Positions 10,142-20,921 of a DNA stretch of 64,000 bases are shown in pieces; position 1 is the first letter of the stretch; each line of letters begins with the position of its first letter. A model generated the notes under the pieces. It saw only the letters and a program-made list of their open reading frames with translations. It ran no database searches and was not told the origin of the DNA. A program made the position numbers and the translations under genes. This DNA is from Candidatus Sulfurimonas baltica (GTDB lineage Bacteria; Campylobacterota; Campylobacteria; Campylobacterales; Sulfurimonadaceae): assembly GCF_015265455.1 (NCBI RefSeq), contig NZ_CP054492.1, forward strand, positions 2,542,001 to 2,606,000, read 5' to 3'.

Positions 10142-10210
10142 CTGTACCTTTACATGTAATAAAGGTTATTATACAATATTATTTGTTAAATAATATTTTA
10201 CAATGTTGCT

Positions 10211-10804
10211 TTAAAGAGTTTTTAAAATAGACTTAGCTAGATTTAGAGCTTTTGAGCGGTGTGATAATTTTTTCTTAACTTCATCATCCAGCTCTCCTAA
10301 AGTTTTATTAAAACCTAATGGAATAAACATAGGATCGTATCCAAATCCGCTATCTCCGATTGCTTCATTTATGGCTGTGCCGTGCATCCATCCATGAACA
10401 CAATACTCCCCATTTTTTGTAACTATCGCTATTGCCGCGGTATAGTGGGCAGGCGATGAGCTGACATTTTTATCTTTTATATCCTTAATAAGTTTATATA
10501 AATTGTCTTTGTCGTTTGCATCTTTGCCTGCATGTCTTGCGCTGTAGATACCAGGCTTTCCATCAAGAACATCAACACTTATCCCGCTATCATCGGCTAT
10601 AACTATAACGTCATCATCATTTAATGCTTTAAAAACCGCTCTTGCTTTTATTAGAGCATTCTCCTTGAAACTATTACCATCTTCTATAATTTCAAACTCT
10701 TCCATAAGTTCAGAGTATGGAATGACTTCATAATCCTCACAAAGCGCTTTTATCTCTCTTACTTTACCTTTGTTTGACGTAGCCAATACCAACTTCACAT
10801 ACAA
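10211..10804 (-). CDS. rdgB: XTP/dITP diphosphatase (Ham1/RdgB)
   Basis: 197 residues, the standard length. The family hydrolyses dITP, XTP and related non-canonical purine triphosphates to the monophosphate and keeps them out of DNA. Visible marks are [15 protein letters not shown] at the N-terminus, [24 protein letters not shown] in the substrate pocket, [13 protein letters not shown] and the C-terminal LSHRSKAL. The coding region lies 69 bases from the secretion ATPase on the same strand; that gap is AT-rich. Confidence 0.95.
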   Translation of the reverse strand: MYVKLVLATSNKGKVREIKALCEDYEVIPYSELMEEFEIIEDGNSFKENALIKARAVFKALNDDDVIVIADDSGISVDVLDGKPGIYSARHAGKDANDKDNLYKLIKDIKDKNVSSSPAHYTAAIAIVTKNGEYCVHGWMHGTAINEAIGDSGFGYDPMFIPLGFNKTLGELDDEVKKKLSHRSKALNLAKSILKTL

Positions 10805-10906
10805 TCCTTACAGTTTACTTTATTTACTAACTTTTTCAATCTACAAAGTTAGTGTAAACAATCTTTTAAATATAATATCACCATTATATAATATTTAAGG
10901 TATCAA

Positions 10907-12223
10907 ATGTTTAAAAAAGTCTTTCCCCTCTCAGCAATTCTTTCTCTTAGATTCTTAGGTTTATTTTTAGTTTTGCCGGTTATATCTGTATACGCTCTGG
11001 GTCTAGAAAATTCTACACCACTTTTAGTTGGAGTCGTCGTCGGCGGATACGCACTAACTCAAGCAATCTTTCAAGTCCCCTTTGGAACAATGAGTGATAA
11101 AATAGGAAGAAAACCCACCCTTCTTGTTGGTCTTCTTATATTCTTAATTGGTTCGGTAGTATGTGCATACTCTACTGATATTTACACTCTTATGATTGGT
11201 CGTTTTCTTCAGGGTGCCGGTGCAATCGGCTCTGTAATAACAGCTATGATTTCTGATTTAGTTGAGGAAGAGATTCGCGGCAAAGCGATGGCTATAATGG
11301 GTGGAACAATTGCTCTTAGTTTTGCTCTTGCTATGGGTCTTGGTCCAGTAATTGGAGCTAAGTATGGAGTAGAATCTTTATTTATAATCACTGCTGTTTT
11401 AGCAGTTTTTGCTATTGTTCTTCTTTTTACAAAAGTGCCGACTCCTCCGAGAATCAAACATATTTACCACGCAACGGCAAAAACTTCTGATATTTTAAAA
11501 GACTCTAATCTTTTAAATATGATTGTAATTAATGCAATGCAAAAAGGTCTTATGACAGTTGCTTTTGTTCTTATCCCTATTATTCTTACTAGCACAGACT
11601 TTGCTTGGGAGAAGTCTGACCTCTATATGGCTTATCTTCCAGCTATGATTTTTGGCTTAGTTGCTATGGGTCCAGCTGCCGTTTTTGGCGAAAAGTACAA
11701 CAAACCAAAACAGATATTTTTAATCTCTATAGTTATGTTTATTGGCTCATTTTTAATTATGGGACTTACAGCTGACAGTACTGTTTTTGTAGTTGGTGTC
11801 GTGATGTTTTTTATCGGTTTCAATATGATGGAGCCTCTAGTACAGTCAATGATTACAAAGTTTGCAAAAGTTCACCAAAAAGGTGCAGCTCTTGGAATTT
11901 CAAACTCCGTTGCATATTTTGCTACATTCATCGGCGGTACATCTGCTGGACTTCTCTTGGGAATCAGTGACAGAGAGACAATAGGTATATCTGTAGCTGT
12001 TATAGCAACTCTATGGCTTTTGTGGACACTTAAACTTCAAAACCCGACCAAGCACTCTCATCTCTATCTTCCGCAGGATAATGTAGATATTAAAAAATTG
12101 ACAAGCATTGAAAACGAGCATATTGCCGAGTGGTATATAAACGATAGTGAAAATATAGTTGTTGTAAAATATGTAACAGGTGCTATAACGCAAGAAGATT
12201 TAAAAACTAAAATCTCTAAATAA
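10907..12223 (+). CDS. MFS transporter (drug/proton antiporter type)
   Basis: 438 residues with about 12 hydrophobic segments. The MFS signature between helices 2 and 3 is visible as GTMSDKIGRKPTLL, and GRFLQGAGAIGSVITAMISDL resembles motif C of drug/H+ antiporters. After the last helix there is a cytosolic tail of about 60 residues (from about residue 380). It is followed by an ABC exporter 31 bases downstream on the same strand. The substrate is not recognisable. The gene is divergent from rdgB; the 100-bp gap should hold both promoters. Confidence 0.87.
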   Translation: MFKKVFPLSAILSLRFLGLFLVLPVISVYALGLENSTPLLVGVVVGGYALTQAIFQVPFGTMSDKIGRKPTLLVGLLIFLIGSVVCAYSTDIYTLMIGRFLQGAGAIGSVITAMISDLVEEEIRGKAMAIMGGTIALSFALAMGLGPVIGAKYGVESLFIITAVLAVFAIVLLFTKVPTPPRIKHIYHATAKTSDILKDSNLLNMIVINAMQKGLMTVAFVLIPIILTSTDFAWEKSDLYMAYLPAMIFGLVAMGPAAVFGEKYNKPKQIFLISIVMFIGSFLIMGLTADSTVFVVGVVMFFIGFNMMEPLVQSMITKFAKVHQKGAALGISNSVAYFATFIGGTSAGLLLGISDRETIGISVAVIATLWLLWTLKLQNPTKHSHLYLPQDNVDIKKLTSIENEHIAEWYINDSENIVVVKYVTGAITQEDLKTKISK

Positions 12224-12254
12224 ATTGTTGTAATTTGCTGGTATACTAACACTT

Positions 12255-14024
12255 ATGGATAAAGGGCAAATAACACTAAAAACTATATTTAATCTCATTT
12301 TAGATAAAAAACCAGCTCTTATTTATGGGCAGGTAATAACTCTACTTGCTATACTAGTAAGTATCCCTGTTCCACTTATGCTTCCTATAATGGTTGATGA
12401 AATTCTTTTAAACAAGCCATCTTATTTTGTTAACAGCATAAACTATTTTGTTGGTGAAACAACACCATTTTACTATATAGCCTTGGTAACTTTTGCAGTT
12501 ATATTTTTACGGTTTGTTTACTATGCTTTTGGTGTTGTAATAACAAAAATATTTACAAAAATATCAAAATATGTCACATTCATGATACGAACAAGACTAC
12601 TGCAACATTTAAAAGTAACTTCCATGAATGAGTATGAAACATTAGGAAGCGGAGCTATAACTTCAAACTTAGTGACTGATGTGAATACTCTTGACAGTTT
12701 TATTATGACAAGCGTAAGTCGTTTTGTCTCTTCCGTTTTAACACTTTTAGCTGTTGGCATTGTAATGATTGCAATTGACCCTATTTTGGGAGTTCTAATT
12801 TTAATAATTCAGCCGCTTATTATGCTACTGAGTAAAAAGATGTCAAAAATTGTAGGTGCTTTAAAAAAAGAAGAGAATGAATCAATAGAGGCTTTTCAGA
12901 ATAATGTTGGTGAGACACTAGAGCTTTATGGACAAATAAAAGCAAGCAACAAAGAAAACTACTTTTTCTCTAGTGCAATAGCACAAGCGCAAGATATTCA
13001 AAAAACTTCAAATGAATATGGATACAAAAGTATTGCTTATGAAAAACTATCATACACAATATTTTTGGTAATGTTTGAACTCTTGCGTGCCTCTGGTCTT
13101 CTTTTAGTTGCTTATAGTGATTTAAGCATAGGTATGATGTTCGCCATGTTTGGATATATTTGGTTTATAATGACTCCTGTTCAGGATATACTTTCTATGC
13201 AGTACAGTTATGCATCCGCAATGGCAGCGTTAAAACGTATAAATAAAATCCTTACTTTAAAAACTGAACATACAGGAAGTAAAACTATAGATTCAAAACA
13301 AGTAGATATATCTTTAAAAAATTTAAACTTCTCTTATGCGCTGGGGAAAAACACACTTCAAGATATCTCTTTAGATATAAAAGCTGGCTCTAAAATCGCT
13401 CTAATCGGGGCAAGCGGGAGTGGAAAAACTACTCTTGCCCAGATTATTTCAGGTTTTTATGAAAAAAATAGCGGTTCTCTTACTTACAATAATATAGAGA
13501 TGCAAAATTTGGATAAAACTTCATTAAGAGAAAAAATATTTTTAGTTTTACAAATGCCAATACTATTTAACTCTACTCTTAGATTTAATATTACGATGGG
13601 CGATGTAGGCATTAGCGATGAACAGATAAATGAAGCATTACAAATTGCTCAACTCAAAGAGATGGTAGACTCTATGGACAATGGACTAGATACAGTCGTT
13701 GGGCATCATGGAGTTAGACTCTCAGGTGGACAGAGACAACGCCTAAGTATCGCTAGAATGATAATTGCAGATCCAAGTGTAGTAATATTTGATGAATCAA
13801 CTTCTGCACTAGATGTGCATACTGAGGCAAAGCTTCATACTGCAATCGCACCAATATTAAAAGATAAAACAGTTATTACAATCGCACACAGATTGAGCAC
13901 TGTTAAAAATGTTGATATTATTTATGTATTAGATGCTGGTAAAATCGTTCAAAGAGGTACTCATAAAGAGTTAGAAGAGGAAGAGGGACACTATATAGAG
14001 TTTGTTAAAAATCAATTACTCTAA
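12255..14024 (+). CDS. ABC exporter, fused permease and ATPase half-transporter
   Basis: 589 residues. Residues about 1-330 are a six-helix exporter membrane domain. Residues about 345-580 are the nucleotide-binding domain, with Walker A GASGSGKTTLAQIISG, Q-loop LVLQMPIL, ABC signature LSGGQRQRLSIARM, Walker B VVIFDESTSALD and the H-loop histidine in TIAHRLSTV. One copy implies a homodimer. Substrates of such exporters (lipids, peptides, drugs) cannot be chosen from sequence. It probably shares a transcript with the MFS gene just upstream. A long hairpin begins at its stop codon. Confidence 0.92.
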   Translation: MDKGQITLKTIFNLILDKKPALIYGQVITLLAILVSIPVPLMLPIMVDEILLNKPSYFVNSINYFVGETTPFYYIALVTFAVIFLRFVYYAFGVVITKIFTKISKYVTFMIRTRLLQHLKVTSMNEYETLGSGAITSNLVTDVNTLDSFIMTSVSRFVSSVLTLLAVGIVMIAIDPILGVLILIIQPLIMLLSKKMSKIVGALKKEENESIEAFQNNVGETLELYGQIKASNKENYFFSSAIAQAQDIQKTSNEYGYKSIAYEKLSYTIFLVMFELLRASGLLLVAYSDLSIGMMFAMFGYIWFIMTPVQDILSMQYSYASAMAALKRINKILTLKTEHTGSKTIDSKQVDISLKNLNFSYALGKNTLQDISLDIKAGSKIALIGASGSGKTTLAQIISGFYEKNSGSLTYNNIEMQNLDKTSLREKIFLVLQMPILFNSTLRFNITMGDVGISDEQINEALQIAQLKEMVDSMDNGLDTVVGHHGVRLSGGQRQRLSIARMIIADPSVVIFDESTSALDVHTEAKLHTAIAPILKDKTVITIAHRLSTVKNVDIIYVLDAGKIVQRGTHKELEEEEGHYIEFVKNQLL

Positions 14025-14051
14025 AGATGATATTTTATAATATCATCTTTA
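14022..14051. terminator. Bidirectional hairpin between convergent genes
   Basis: The 12-base arms (starting AAAGATGATATT) are perfectly complementary around a 4-base TTAT loop. The structure begins at the stop codon of the ABC exporter and lies 24 bases from the stop of convergent infC, the position of a shared terminator. The U-tract is weak on both strands, so termination efficiency is uncertain. Confidence 0.6.
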
Positions 14052-14074
14052 CGTTATGAAGAGGCTACTATATA

Positions 14075-14590
14075 TTACTTTTTAGGAAGTACGTACATAT
14101 TGTAGTAACGACCCTCAAATTTTGGTGATTTATCCATAACGCCAATATCTTCAACCATTGGCCAAATTCTTAAAAGAACATCTTTTGCAGCTTGAGGGTT
14201 AGCCATTTCACGACCTCTCAAGAAAACACGAAACTTTACATGTTTACCTTGTTCCAAGAATTCTCTTGCATGTTTAACTTTGTAGCTGATATCATTCTCA
14301 GCTATTTTTACAGACAACTTAATCTCTTTAATATCAATTTTAACTTGATTTTTTCTCTGTTCTTTAAGTTTTCTCTCTTCTTGGTATCTATATTTACCGT
14401 AATCCATAATCTTTGCAACAGGTGGTTTTGCATCAGGGGCAATTAGTACTAAGTCTAAACCTAACTCATTTGCTTTATCCATTGCCTCATCAAGAGAAAC
14501 AATTCCTAAAGGTTCTCCTCCATCTACATTACATCTTAATTCCGTTGCACGGATATCGTCATTCATTATGACACGGTCTTTTTTAGTCAA
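14075..14590 (-). CDS. infC: Translation initiation factor IF-3
   Basis: 171 residues with both IF-3 domains. The N-terminal domain contains [28 protein letters not shown] (given here in part as [13 protein letters not shown]), and the C-terminal ribosome-binding domain contains [15 protein letters not shown] and [13 protein letters not shown]-like wording. IF-3 controls start-codon fidelity and subunit dissociation. The start codon is TTG at 14588-14590, and it overlaps the TGA stop of thrS (TTGA). Non-AUG starts are a known autoregulatory feature of infC genes. The order thrS-infC is kept, while rpmI-rplT is about 49 kb away. Confidence 0.95.
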   Translation of the reverse strand: MTKKDRVIMNDDIRATELRCNVDGGEPLGIVSLDEAMDKANELGLDLVLIAPDAKPPVAKIMDYGKYRYQEERKLKEQRKNQVKIDIKEIKLSVKIAENDISYKVKHAREFLEQGKHVKFRVFLRGREMANPQAAKDVLLRIWPMVEDIGVMDKSPKFEGRYYNMYVLPKK

Positions 14591-16395
14591 AAATTTACCT
14601 CATTTATTTTAGTTTGTATAAGCGATAAGAAATCTTCTTCGCTTAGATTGTATTGCTCTCTCGTTCTTCTATCTCTAATTGCTACTGTTTTGTTCTGAAT
14701 TTCATCATCACCAATAACTATTATCATAGGAACCCTAGTCTTTTCTGCAGTTCTTATTCTCTTGTTTAAAGAGTCATTTTTAGCATATATCACACTATCG
14801 GCATTAATGTCGATAAGTTTATCTGATAGTTGCTTAGCATAATCTTTATGAGTATCTGCAACCGGAACTATTGCCACTTGTGTTGGAGCTATAAACATTG
14901 GAAATTCACCGGCATAATGCTCAGTTAAAATTCCTATAAAACGCTCAAATGAACCTAAAATTGCTCTGTGAATCATAACCGGCTGAATTTTATCGTTATT
15001 CTCACCGTTATATTCTAGCTCAAATCTCTCTGGTAGATTGAAGTCGAGTTGAATTGTTCCACACTGCCACTCACGGCCAATTGCATCAGTTATTTTTATA
15101 TCTATTTTAGGACCATAAAAAGCCCCTCCACCCTCGTCTATCTCATAAGGAAGATTGTTTTTGTCCATAGCATTTTTAAGAGCCTGTGTAGAAACTTCCC
15201 ACACTTCATCATTTCCAACTGCTTTTTCTGGTTTAGTAGAGATCATCATCTTATAATCAAATTCAAAAGTTGACATAATCTTATCTACAAAATCAACAAC
15301 TTCAATAATCTGCTCTTCTATCTGCTCTGTTGTACAAAAAATATGTGCATCGTCTTGAGTAAACTCACGAACACGGAAAAGTCCATGAAGCGCACCTGTC
15401 ATCTCATGACGATGAACAACTCCATACTCAAAATATTTAATCGGTAAATCTCTATAAGAGTGTAATTCATCTTCATACACTTTGATGTGACCAACACAGT
15501 TCATTGGTTTTACGCCGAACTCTATTTCATCAATATTTGTGAAATACATGTTTTCACCATAATTTTGATAGTGTCCTGATGTTTTCCATAAATCACTTCT
15601 TAACATTTCCGGCCCACGCACAGGCTCATATCCACGCTTTCTGTGAGCTTTAAAAAGTAGAGACTCAAGTCTTGCACGAAGTCTTCCACCGGCTGGTAAC
15701 CAGATAGGAAAACCTGCACCAACTTCTTCACGGAATGTAAACATTTTCATCTCGGCACCAATCTTACGGTGATCTCTCTTCTCAGCTTCTGCCATTTGGT
15801 CTAAATATGCTTTTAATGATTCTTTATCTGCGAAAGCTATACCGTATATACGAGTAAGCATCTCATTTTTTGAATCTCCACCAAGGTAAGCGCCAGAAAT
15901 TTTAGTAAGTTTAAAGTATCTAATCAGTCCAATGTTTGGGAGGTGAGGTCCACGACATAAGTCTTCAAATTCACCCTGCTTATATATAGAAACAGTGTCA
16001 CTCGGTATTCTCTCCATAACAGAAAGTTTCAGGTGGTCACCTTTAAACTTCTCTTTTGCCTCATCCATAGATATTTCATATTTCTCTATTTCGTACTTTT
16101 TCTTAGCAAAAGAAAGCATCTGCTTTTCAATGTTCTTTAAATCGGCTTCACCAACTTCTGAGTCAGTTTTAAAGTCATAATAAAACCCCTCTTTTACAGT
16201 AGGCCCTACGTAAAACTTTGCATCTGGATAGAGTGACTTTATAGCCTGAGCCATTAGATGGGCTGTTGAGTGACGAAGAACTTCTAAAGAGTCAGGCGAG
16301 TTATCAAGGTGTATTTGTTCACCCTCGAATCCTTGCTCTTTAGCAGTCTGTAGGTCAATTATTTCATCGTTATGTTTTATTGCTATTGCATTCAA
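14587..16395 (-). CDS. thrS: Threonyl-tRNA synthetase
   Basis: 602 residues. It charges tRNA-Thr with threonine. The N-terminal TGS-like part is followed by the editing domain, with [16 protein letters not shown] (HxxxH-type metal site) and a [10 protein letters not shown] motif. The class II catalytic core has [21 protein letters not shown]-type motif 2 wording and the zinc ligands of MNCVGH. The C-terminal anticodon-binding domain ends the protein. The TGA stop is shared with the infC start. The start at 16395 gives the expected N-terminus. Confidence 0.96.
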   Translation of the reverse strand: MNAIAIKHNDEIIDLQTAKEQGFEGEQIHLDNSPDSLEVLRHSTAHLMAQAIKSLYPDAKFYVGPTVKEGFYYDFKTDSEVGEADLKNIEKQMLSFAKKKYEIEKYEISMDEAKEKFKGDHLKLSVMERIPSDTVSIYKQGEFEDLCRGPHLPNIGLIRYFKLTKISGAYLGGDSKNEMLTRIYGIAFADKESLKAYLDQMAEAEKRDHRKIGAEMKMFTFREEVGAGFPIWLPAGGRLRARLESLLFKAHRKRGYEPVRGPEMLRSDLWKTSGHYQNYGENMYFTNIDEIEFGVKPMNCVGHIKVYEDELHSYRDLPIKYFEYGVVHRHEMTGALHGLFRVREFTQDDAHIFCTTEQIEEQIIEVVDFVDKIMSTFEFDYKMMISTKPEKAVGNDEVWEVSTQALKNAMDKNNLPYEIDEGGGAFYGPKIDIKITDAIGREWQCGTIQLDFNLPERFELEYNGENNDKIQPVMIHRAILGSFERFIGILTEHYAGEFPMFIAPTQVAIVPVADTHKDYAKQLSDKLIDINADSVIYAKNDSLNKRIRTAEKTRVPMIIVIGDDEIQNKTVAIRDRRTREQYNLSEEDFLSLIQTKINEVNF

Positions 16396-16423
16396 TATTC
16401 TATTCCTATTCTATATTTATCTA

Positions 16424-18109
16424 TTACAGTTCAGTTTTTAAAATTGCACCATTTGATGCGTTAGAAACTAGTAGTTGGTATCTTTTAAGCCATTTAGATT
16501 TAACTTCATTCTTATGAGGTTTCCAAGCAGCTCTTCTTTTGGCGATAATTTCTTCACTTACATTAAGTTGTAAAAGATGGTTGTCAGTATCTAGCTCAAT
16601 CTCATCACCATCTTCTATAAGTGCTATCACTCCACCCTCAGCAGCCTCAGGAGAGATATGACCAATACTTGCTCCACGAGTAGCACCGCTAAAGCGACCA
16701 TCAGTTATAAGTGCGACAGACTCACCAAGCCCCATCCCCATAATAAGTGATGTTGGTGCTAGCATCTCTTGCATACCAGGACCACCCTTTGGACCCTCGT
16801 AACGAATAACGACAACATCACCAGACTTCACTTTATGACTCATTATGCCAGCAAGTGCTTCTGGCTGAGAGTTAAAACATACTGCCGTTCCTTTAAATTG
16901 CTTCATATTTCCAGTTATGCCTGCTGTTTTAACAACTGCTCCCTCTGTTGCAAGGTTTCCAAAAAGAATAGAAAGCCCACCAACTTGAGAGTAAGCATTT
17001 TCATTTGTATGAATAATGTTTTCATCTAAGATTTTAGCACCCGCTATTCTCTCGCCGAGAGTTTCGCCAGATACCATTAGAGAATCAAGGTGTAACAATC
17101 CACCACGACGAGCGACTTCACCCATAACTGCGTTTACTCCACCAGCTTTGTTTATATCATCCATATGAACAGTACTCAAAGATGGAGATATTTTTGCAAT
17201 GTGAGCCACCTTGTCAGCTATTTTGTTAATGTTTTCAATTTTATAATCAACATCTGCCTCTCTTGCAATTGCTAGTAGGTGTAAAACAGTATTTGAACTT
17301 CCACCCATAGCCATATCAACAACAAATGCATTGTGAATTGCTTTTTCATTTAAAATATTTTTCATTTTAAATCTAGGATCTTCTGCCTTTGCCATTTCAA
17401 CAACTCTTTTAGCAGCTTTTTTAACAAGCTCGATTCTTTCTGGAGTCATTGCTAATATTGTTCCATTTCCTGGAAGTGCTATCCCCATAGCTTCACATAA
17501 AGTATTCATAGAATTTGCAGTAAACATACCAGAACATGAACCACCACTTGGACATGCTTCACACTCAATCTCATAAAGTTCTTCGTCTGTCATCTTACCT
17601 TCAGCATGTTGACCAACAGCTTCAAATGCAGTTGCTAGGTCAATTGGTGTACCATCTTTTTTATGTCCTGCAGCCATTGGGCCACCTGAAACAAAGATAG
17701 TAGGAACATTAACACGAAGTGCTCCCATAATCATTCCTGGAACAATTTTATCACAGTTGGGGATACAAATCATTGCATCTAATTGGTGAGCATTCATTAC
17801 GGTCTCTATAGAATCCGCAATAATTTCACGAGAAGGAAGAGAGTAAAGCATACCTTCATGACCCATTGCAATGCCGTCATCAACACCAATAGTATTGAAT
17901 ACAAATGGAACACCACCAGCCTCGCGAATAGCTTCTTTTACAATTTCACCATATTCGTGCAAGAAAAAATGCCCAGGGATAATATCTATGTAACTATTTG
18001 CTATTCCGATAAATGGTTTATCAAAATCTTCATCTTTTAAACCTGTTGCACGAAGTAGTGAACGGTGAGGAGCTTTATCAAACCCTTTTTTAATAATGTC
18101 ACTTCTCAT
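16424..18109 (-). CDS. ilvD: Dihydroxy-acid dehydratase
   Basis: 561 residues, the normal length. It dehydrates 2,3-dihydroxy-isovalerate and 2,3-dihydroxy-3-methylvalerate in valine and isoleucine synthesis, using an Fe-S cluster. Cluster cysteines are visible in [10 protein letters not shown] and [17 protein letters not shown]. The C-terminal [23 protein letters not shown] motif region (GRFSGATRG) carries the conserved active-site serine. It starts 28 bases upstream of thrS on the same strand. No other ilv gene is adjacent. Confidence 0.96.
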   Translation of the reverse strand: MRSDIIKKGFDKAPHRSLLRATGLKDEDFDKPFIGIANSYIDIIPGHFFLHEYGEIVKEAIREAGGVPFVFNTIGVDDGIAMGHEGMLYSLPSREIIADSIETVMNAHQLDAMICIPNCDKIVPGMIMGALRVNVPTIFVSGGPMAAGHKKDGTPIDLATAFEAVGQHAEGKMTDEELYEIECEACPSGGSCSGMFTANSMNTLCEAMGIALPGNGTILAMTPERIELVKKAAKRVVEMAKAEDPRFKMKNILNEKAIHNAFVVDMAMGGSSNTVLHLLAIAREADVDYKIENINKIADKVAHIAKISPSLSTVHMDDINKAGGVNAVMGEVARRGGLLHLDSLMVSGETLGERIAGAKILDENIIHTNENAYSQVGGLSILFGNLATEGAVVKTAGITGNMKQFKGTAVCFNSQPEALAGIMSHKVKSGDVVVIRYEGPKGGPGMQEMLAPTSLIMGMGLGESVALITDGRFSGATRGASIGHISPEAAEGGVIALIEDGDEIELDTDNHLLQLNVSEEIIAKRRAAWKPHKNEVKSKWLKRYQLLVSNASNGAILKTEL

Positions 18110-18187
18110 AAAAATCCTTATACAATAATTGTTATTTTTAATATAAATGCGATTATACCATTTTTTTAAATTTTTTTGTAAAAACTC

Positions 18188-18216
18188 TTTACAAACGAAA
18201 ATTAAGTCGCTATAAT
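18188..18216 (+). promoter_or_regulatory. Sigma-70 promoter of the tRNA operon
   Basis: A -35 box TTTACA (18188-18193) and a perfect -10 TATAAT (18211-18216) are separated by 17 bases. The first tRNA starts 34 bases after the -10 box. The four downstream tRNAs have no other promoter of this quality between them. Confidence 0.8.
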
Positions 18217-18250
18217 TCCGCTCACTTAAAAATAAGTGTGTTCTTTAATT

Positions 18251-18325
18251 GCGGGAATAGCTCAGTGGTAGAGCACAACCTTGCCAAGGTTGGGGTCGCG
18301 AGTTCGAACCTCGTTTCCCGCTCCA
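18251..18325 (+). tRNA. tRNA-Gly (GCC)
   Basis: A 75-base cloverleaf with encoded CCA. The acceptor stem GCGGGAA pairs with TTCCCGC, the D-arm has AGCTCAGTGGTAGAGC, the anticodon loop is TTGCCAA and the T-arm has GTTCGAA. It is the first gene of a four-tRNA cluster. Confidence 0.97.
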
Positions 18326-18353
18326 TTTATAAATTGTTAAAAATACCCCCGAT

Positions 18354-18440
18354 GCCCGGGTGGTGAAATCGGTAGACACAGGGGACTTAAAATCCCCCGG
18401 TAGCAATACTGTGCCGGTTCAAGTCCGGCCCCGGGCACCA
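18354..18440 (+). tRNA. tRNA-Leu (TAA)
   Basis: An 87-base class II tRNA with a long variable arm. The acceptor GCCCGGG pairs with CCCGGGC, the anticodon is TAA in CTTAAAA, the T-loop is GTTCAAG and CCA is encoded. Confidence 0.97.
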
Positions 18441-18457
18441 TGGAAAATTGATTGACT

Positions 18458-18531
18458 GGTGCCATCGCCAAGTGGTAAGGCCGCAGCCTGCAAAGCTGCT
18501 ATCCCCAGTTCAAATCTGGGTGGCACCTCCA
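18458..18531 (+). tRNA. tRNA-Cys (GCA)
   Basis: A 74-base cloverleaf. The acceptor GGTGCCA pairs with TGGCACC, the anticodon is GCA in CTGCAAA, the T-loop is GTTCAAA, the discriminator is T (U73 is typical of tRNA-Cys) and CCA is encoded. Confidence 0.97.
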
Positions 18532-18558
18532 ATTTATAATACTTACAAATACAAACGT

Positions 18559-18647
18559 GGATCTTTGGCAGAGTTGGTCGAATGCACCGGTCTTGAAAAC
18601 CGGCGAGGGTTATACCTCCCAGAGTTCGAATCTCTGAGGGTCCACCA
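18559..18647 (+). tRNA. tRNA-Ser (TGA), island insertion target
   Basis: An 89-base class II tRNA. The acceptor GGATCTT pairs with AGGGTCC through G-U pairs, the anticodon is TGA in CTTGAAA, a long variable arm follows, and CCA is encoded. Its last 27 bases are repeated exactly at 39084-39110, so the island was inserted at its 3' end and restored the gene on the left. Confidence 0.97.
18621..18647 (+). repeat. attL: 27-nt direct repeat (tRNA-Ser 3' end)
   Basis: The sequence runs from AGAGTTCGAATC to GGTCCACCA and is identical to 39084-39110. It covers the T-arm, acceptor 3' strand and CCA of tRNA-Ser, the usual target of tRNA-directed integrases. Identity stops one base after CCA (T here, C on the right). 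Confidence 0.93.
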
Positions 18648-18692
18648 TTTTAAACCCCTATATTACATACTTTCAAGCCTTAAGAATTCATT

Positions 18693-18712
18693 GGGTCTCA
18701 TTACAGGTCTCA
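18693..18712 (+). promoter_or_regulatory. Two GGTCTC arm-type repeats, left end
   Basis: GGGTCTCA at 18693-18700 and AGGTCTCA at 18705-18712 lie in the same orientation, cores 12 bases apart. They share the core and spacing class with four repeats next to the integrase at the right end, suggesting integrase arm-binding sites. Function is inferred. Confidence 0.65.
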
Positions 18713-18724
18713 CATTTTACTTTT

Positions 18725-20011
18725 TTACAATCTATTTTTTTCACCAGTTATAAGTTCTTTATACTTTTCATCATCAATATATTCTTGTATTAGTGTATGA
18801 TAATATTCAACTTTATCAATGGCAGGGTCCCCATCTTTTGTAAATATTCCAGCAATAAATGCTATCTCATTTTTTAGTTCTACACTGGTGTAGGTATTAT
18901 TAATATTTCTGCCTATTGCACCACTCTTTTGTTTTTCTCTAAACTCCCTCTCTTCTCTTTCAAATATAGGAGTAAGCACTTTATATAAATCATAGACACA
19001 AAAAGCATTAGAAAAAGCAATCTTTCTTTTCTTTTTAGCTGGCATTTTCTTTAAACTATTTGGTTCTATAGCCTTCTCAATTTTCTTACCTAATAATTCC
19101 ATAGGAGTTTGTATAATTGATTCATTTTCATCATAGTCATCTTTAATTTTTGATACGTAAGCCTCTAGTTCAGTTTTTGGTAAATTTAAATTAATAGGTA
19201 AATTAATAATTTTCGACTCTTTAAAACTTAGTGTAGGTCTTGTATATACTGGCTCGGTATCAATACGTTTATATTTAATATATCTATCTTCTATTGACTT
19301 AACAAAGTCACTATCTAACTTGCTTGTAGGTAAATCTTTATTTAAAGGAGTCAATGTAGGTTTATTCTCTACGCTATCCATAAGAATAATATAGTAATTA
19401 CCATAGTTTTTAAATATCTTATTGACTAATGAGTGTTTTTTATTTTTGATATCATCTACTACAACTTTCTCTAGTTTTAAATTACTATCTATTTGATAAA
19501 TTTCTTCTTTTTCTAAATAGTACTCGATTAACAGATACAAACCATTATCAAAATCATCTATACTTATATATTTTTTGCTTTGATACATAAGTCTAAATTT
19601 ATGTTCTGAATCTAAAATTATCATATCTTCCGGAAAAATATAAGTTGATGGGTCTAATCCTAAATATACTGCATCTTTAATCCACTTATCATGGTCTTCA
19701 TATTGATTATATGTTTTCATTTTATGAAATTTATCAGTACGAATTACCATTTCATATGCAATACAATTAGTGTACTCATAATCTTCATAGTCTTTAATAT
19801 GTTCATATCTTGGGTCATTTGGTAATGGTAAATAGACACCATAGTCTGTATAATATTCTACTAACTTATTTAAGTTTTCAACTTGTTCTTCTGTTAAATT
19901 ATCTGGATCTAGGTCTTGTAACAGAGGGGAAATATAGTTTTGAAAATCAAAATTATCTACATCTCCTATTTTTTCATATAAGTCATCAATATCTTGTTCT
20001 AAAGTAGCCAT
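18725..20011 (-). CDS. Hypothetical acidic island protein, 428 residues
   Basis: I do not recognise this protein. It has no signal peptide and no membrane segment. It is rich in Asp, Glu, Lys and Tyr and has an unusually acidic N-terminus (about the first 60 residues). A basic patch (KKMPAKKKRKIAF) lies at about residue 325, followed by a helical region with EREEREFREKQKSG. It is the leftmost gene of the island, transcribed toward tRNA-Ser, and its stop is about 77 bases from that tRNA. No neighbour within 200 bases shares its strand tightly, so it is probably a single-gene unit. Position at the island edge opposite the integrase suits a cargo gene, but that is only positional inference. Confidence 0.8.
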   Translation of the reverse strand: MATLEQDIDDLYEKIGDVDNFDFQNYISPLLQDLDPDNLTEEQVENLNKLVEYYTDYGVYLPLPNDPRYEHIKDYEDYEYTNCIAYEMVIRTDKFHKMKTYNQYEDHDKWIKDAVYLGLDPSTYIFPEDMIILDSEHKFRLMYQSKKYISIDDFDNGLYLLIEYYLEKEEIYQIDSNLKLEKVVVDDIKNKKHSLVNKIFKNYGNYYIILMDSVENKPTLTPLNKDLPTSKLDSDFVKSIEDRYIKYKRIDTEPVYTRPTLSFKESKIINLPINLNLPKTELEAYVSKIKDDYDENESIIQTPMELLGKKIEKAIEPNSLKKMPAKKKRKIAFSNAFCVYDLYKVLTPIFEREEREFREKQKSGAIGRNINNTYTSVELKNEIAFIAGIFTKDGDPAIDKVEYYHTLIQEYIDDEKYKELITGEKNRL

Positions 20012-20222
20012 CCTGATACAACTCCTATTATAAATTTATCAACTCAAATACATATATTTTACATTCTATTTAACGACACATTATGCCCAACACCTTAGTA
20101 GTTGTAAAAACCACTACAGGCAGGGAATTTCAAAGGCTATTTTCTATTGAAGTATATCCCCTATACCTCTAACTTTTAAACACATTCTTTCTAAACTTAC
20201 AAACCTAATTCAAACACTACTT

Positions 20223-20921
20223 TTACATTAACAATTTTTGACATGTTTCACTTATGATCTCAGGAGCATTTTTAGCATCATCGATATATTTCTCAAAGGG
20301 TGCTACTATCTCAATTTCTTCATTAAATGTTTCTCTATCTAATCTCTCAATCGAATTGTACAAATCTTGGATATCTTCTCTATTAATTTTTTCAGCTATA
20401 AACAACTTTTCTAAAATATTATCAGCATGCTTTATTGAAATAGCAATATCAATGATATCTCTTGTAAGGTTATCATTACGTCTGTAAACAATTTTCTTAG
20501 CGATTATATCTTCAATACTCTCAACATAAACATCACTACTAAAAATAGCTCTCGAATCATCAAGCAGATAATCCATAGATGAATCTTGTGTAACAAGCAC
20601 ATCTACTTTTATATTGTTCTTTTTCTCTAGCACTCTTATATGGTTTGACAAATCAATGTACTTACTGTTATTGAAGTTGCTTGTCTCTTCTATCCAGTGC
20701 TTTGGACTAAGATAGTTTAGCACTTGAACATCTGTTACAAATAAATCTATATCAAAACTAAGACGATGTTGAAAATAGTATATCGCCAATGCTGTTCCTC
20801 CACCAAAACGAATGAGTGAATGATCCTGATTAGGTAAGTACTGATATACATCCTTGATAAAACTATTTAAAGCATGTATCTGTTCATTATAATGCTCTTG
20901 TATAAATTCAATATTTTTCAT
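20223..20921 (-). CDS. AbiEii-like nucleotidyltransferase toxin
   Basis: 232 residues. The nucleotidyltransferase motif is visible as FGGGTALAIYYFQHRLSFDIDLF (GG-T then DxD, about residues 40-62), as in the AbiEii/AbiGii toxin family, and a later KKIVYRRNDNLTRDIIDIA carries the family's conserved basic/DID segment. The family's toxins block growth by nucleotidyl transfer, in some members to tRNA. It shares an ATGA overlap with the upstream HTH gene, the normal antitoxin-toxin order. It is distinct in sequence from the second AbiEii-type protein at 36084-37115. Confidence 0.8.
   Translation of the reverse strand: MKNIEFIQEHYNEQIHALNSFIKDVYQYLPNQDHSLIRFGGGTALAIYYFQHRLSFDIDLFVTDVQVLNYLSPKHWIEETSNFNNSKYIDLSNHIRVLEKKNNIKVDVLVTQDSSMDYLLDDSRAIFSSDVYVESIEDIIAKKIVYRRNDNLTRDIIDIAISIKHADNILEKLFIAEKINREDIQDLYNSIERLDRETFNEEIEIVAPFEKYIDDAKNAPEIISETCQKLLM

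Noticed and set aside
18448-18753. ORF of 101 codons across tRNA-Cys and tRNA-Ser
   Set aside because: It is made of tRNA sequence, so it is not coding.
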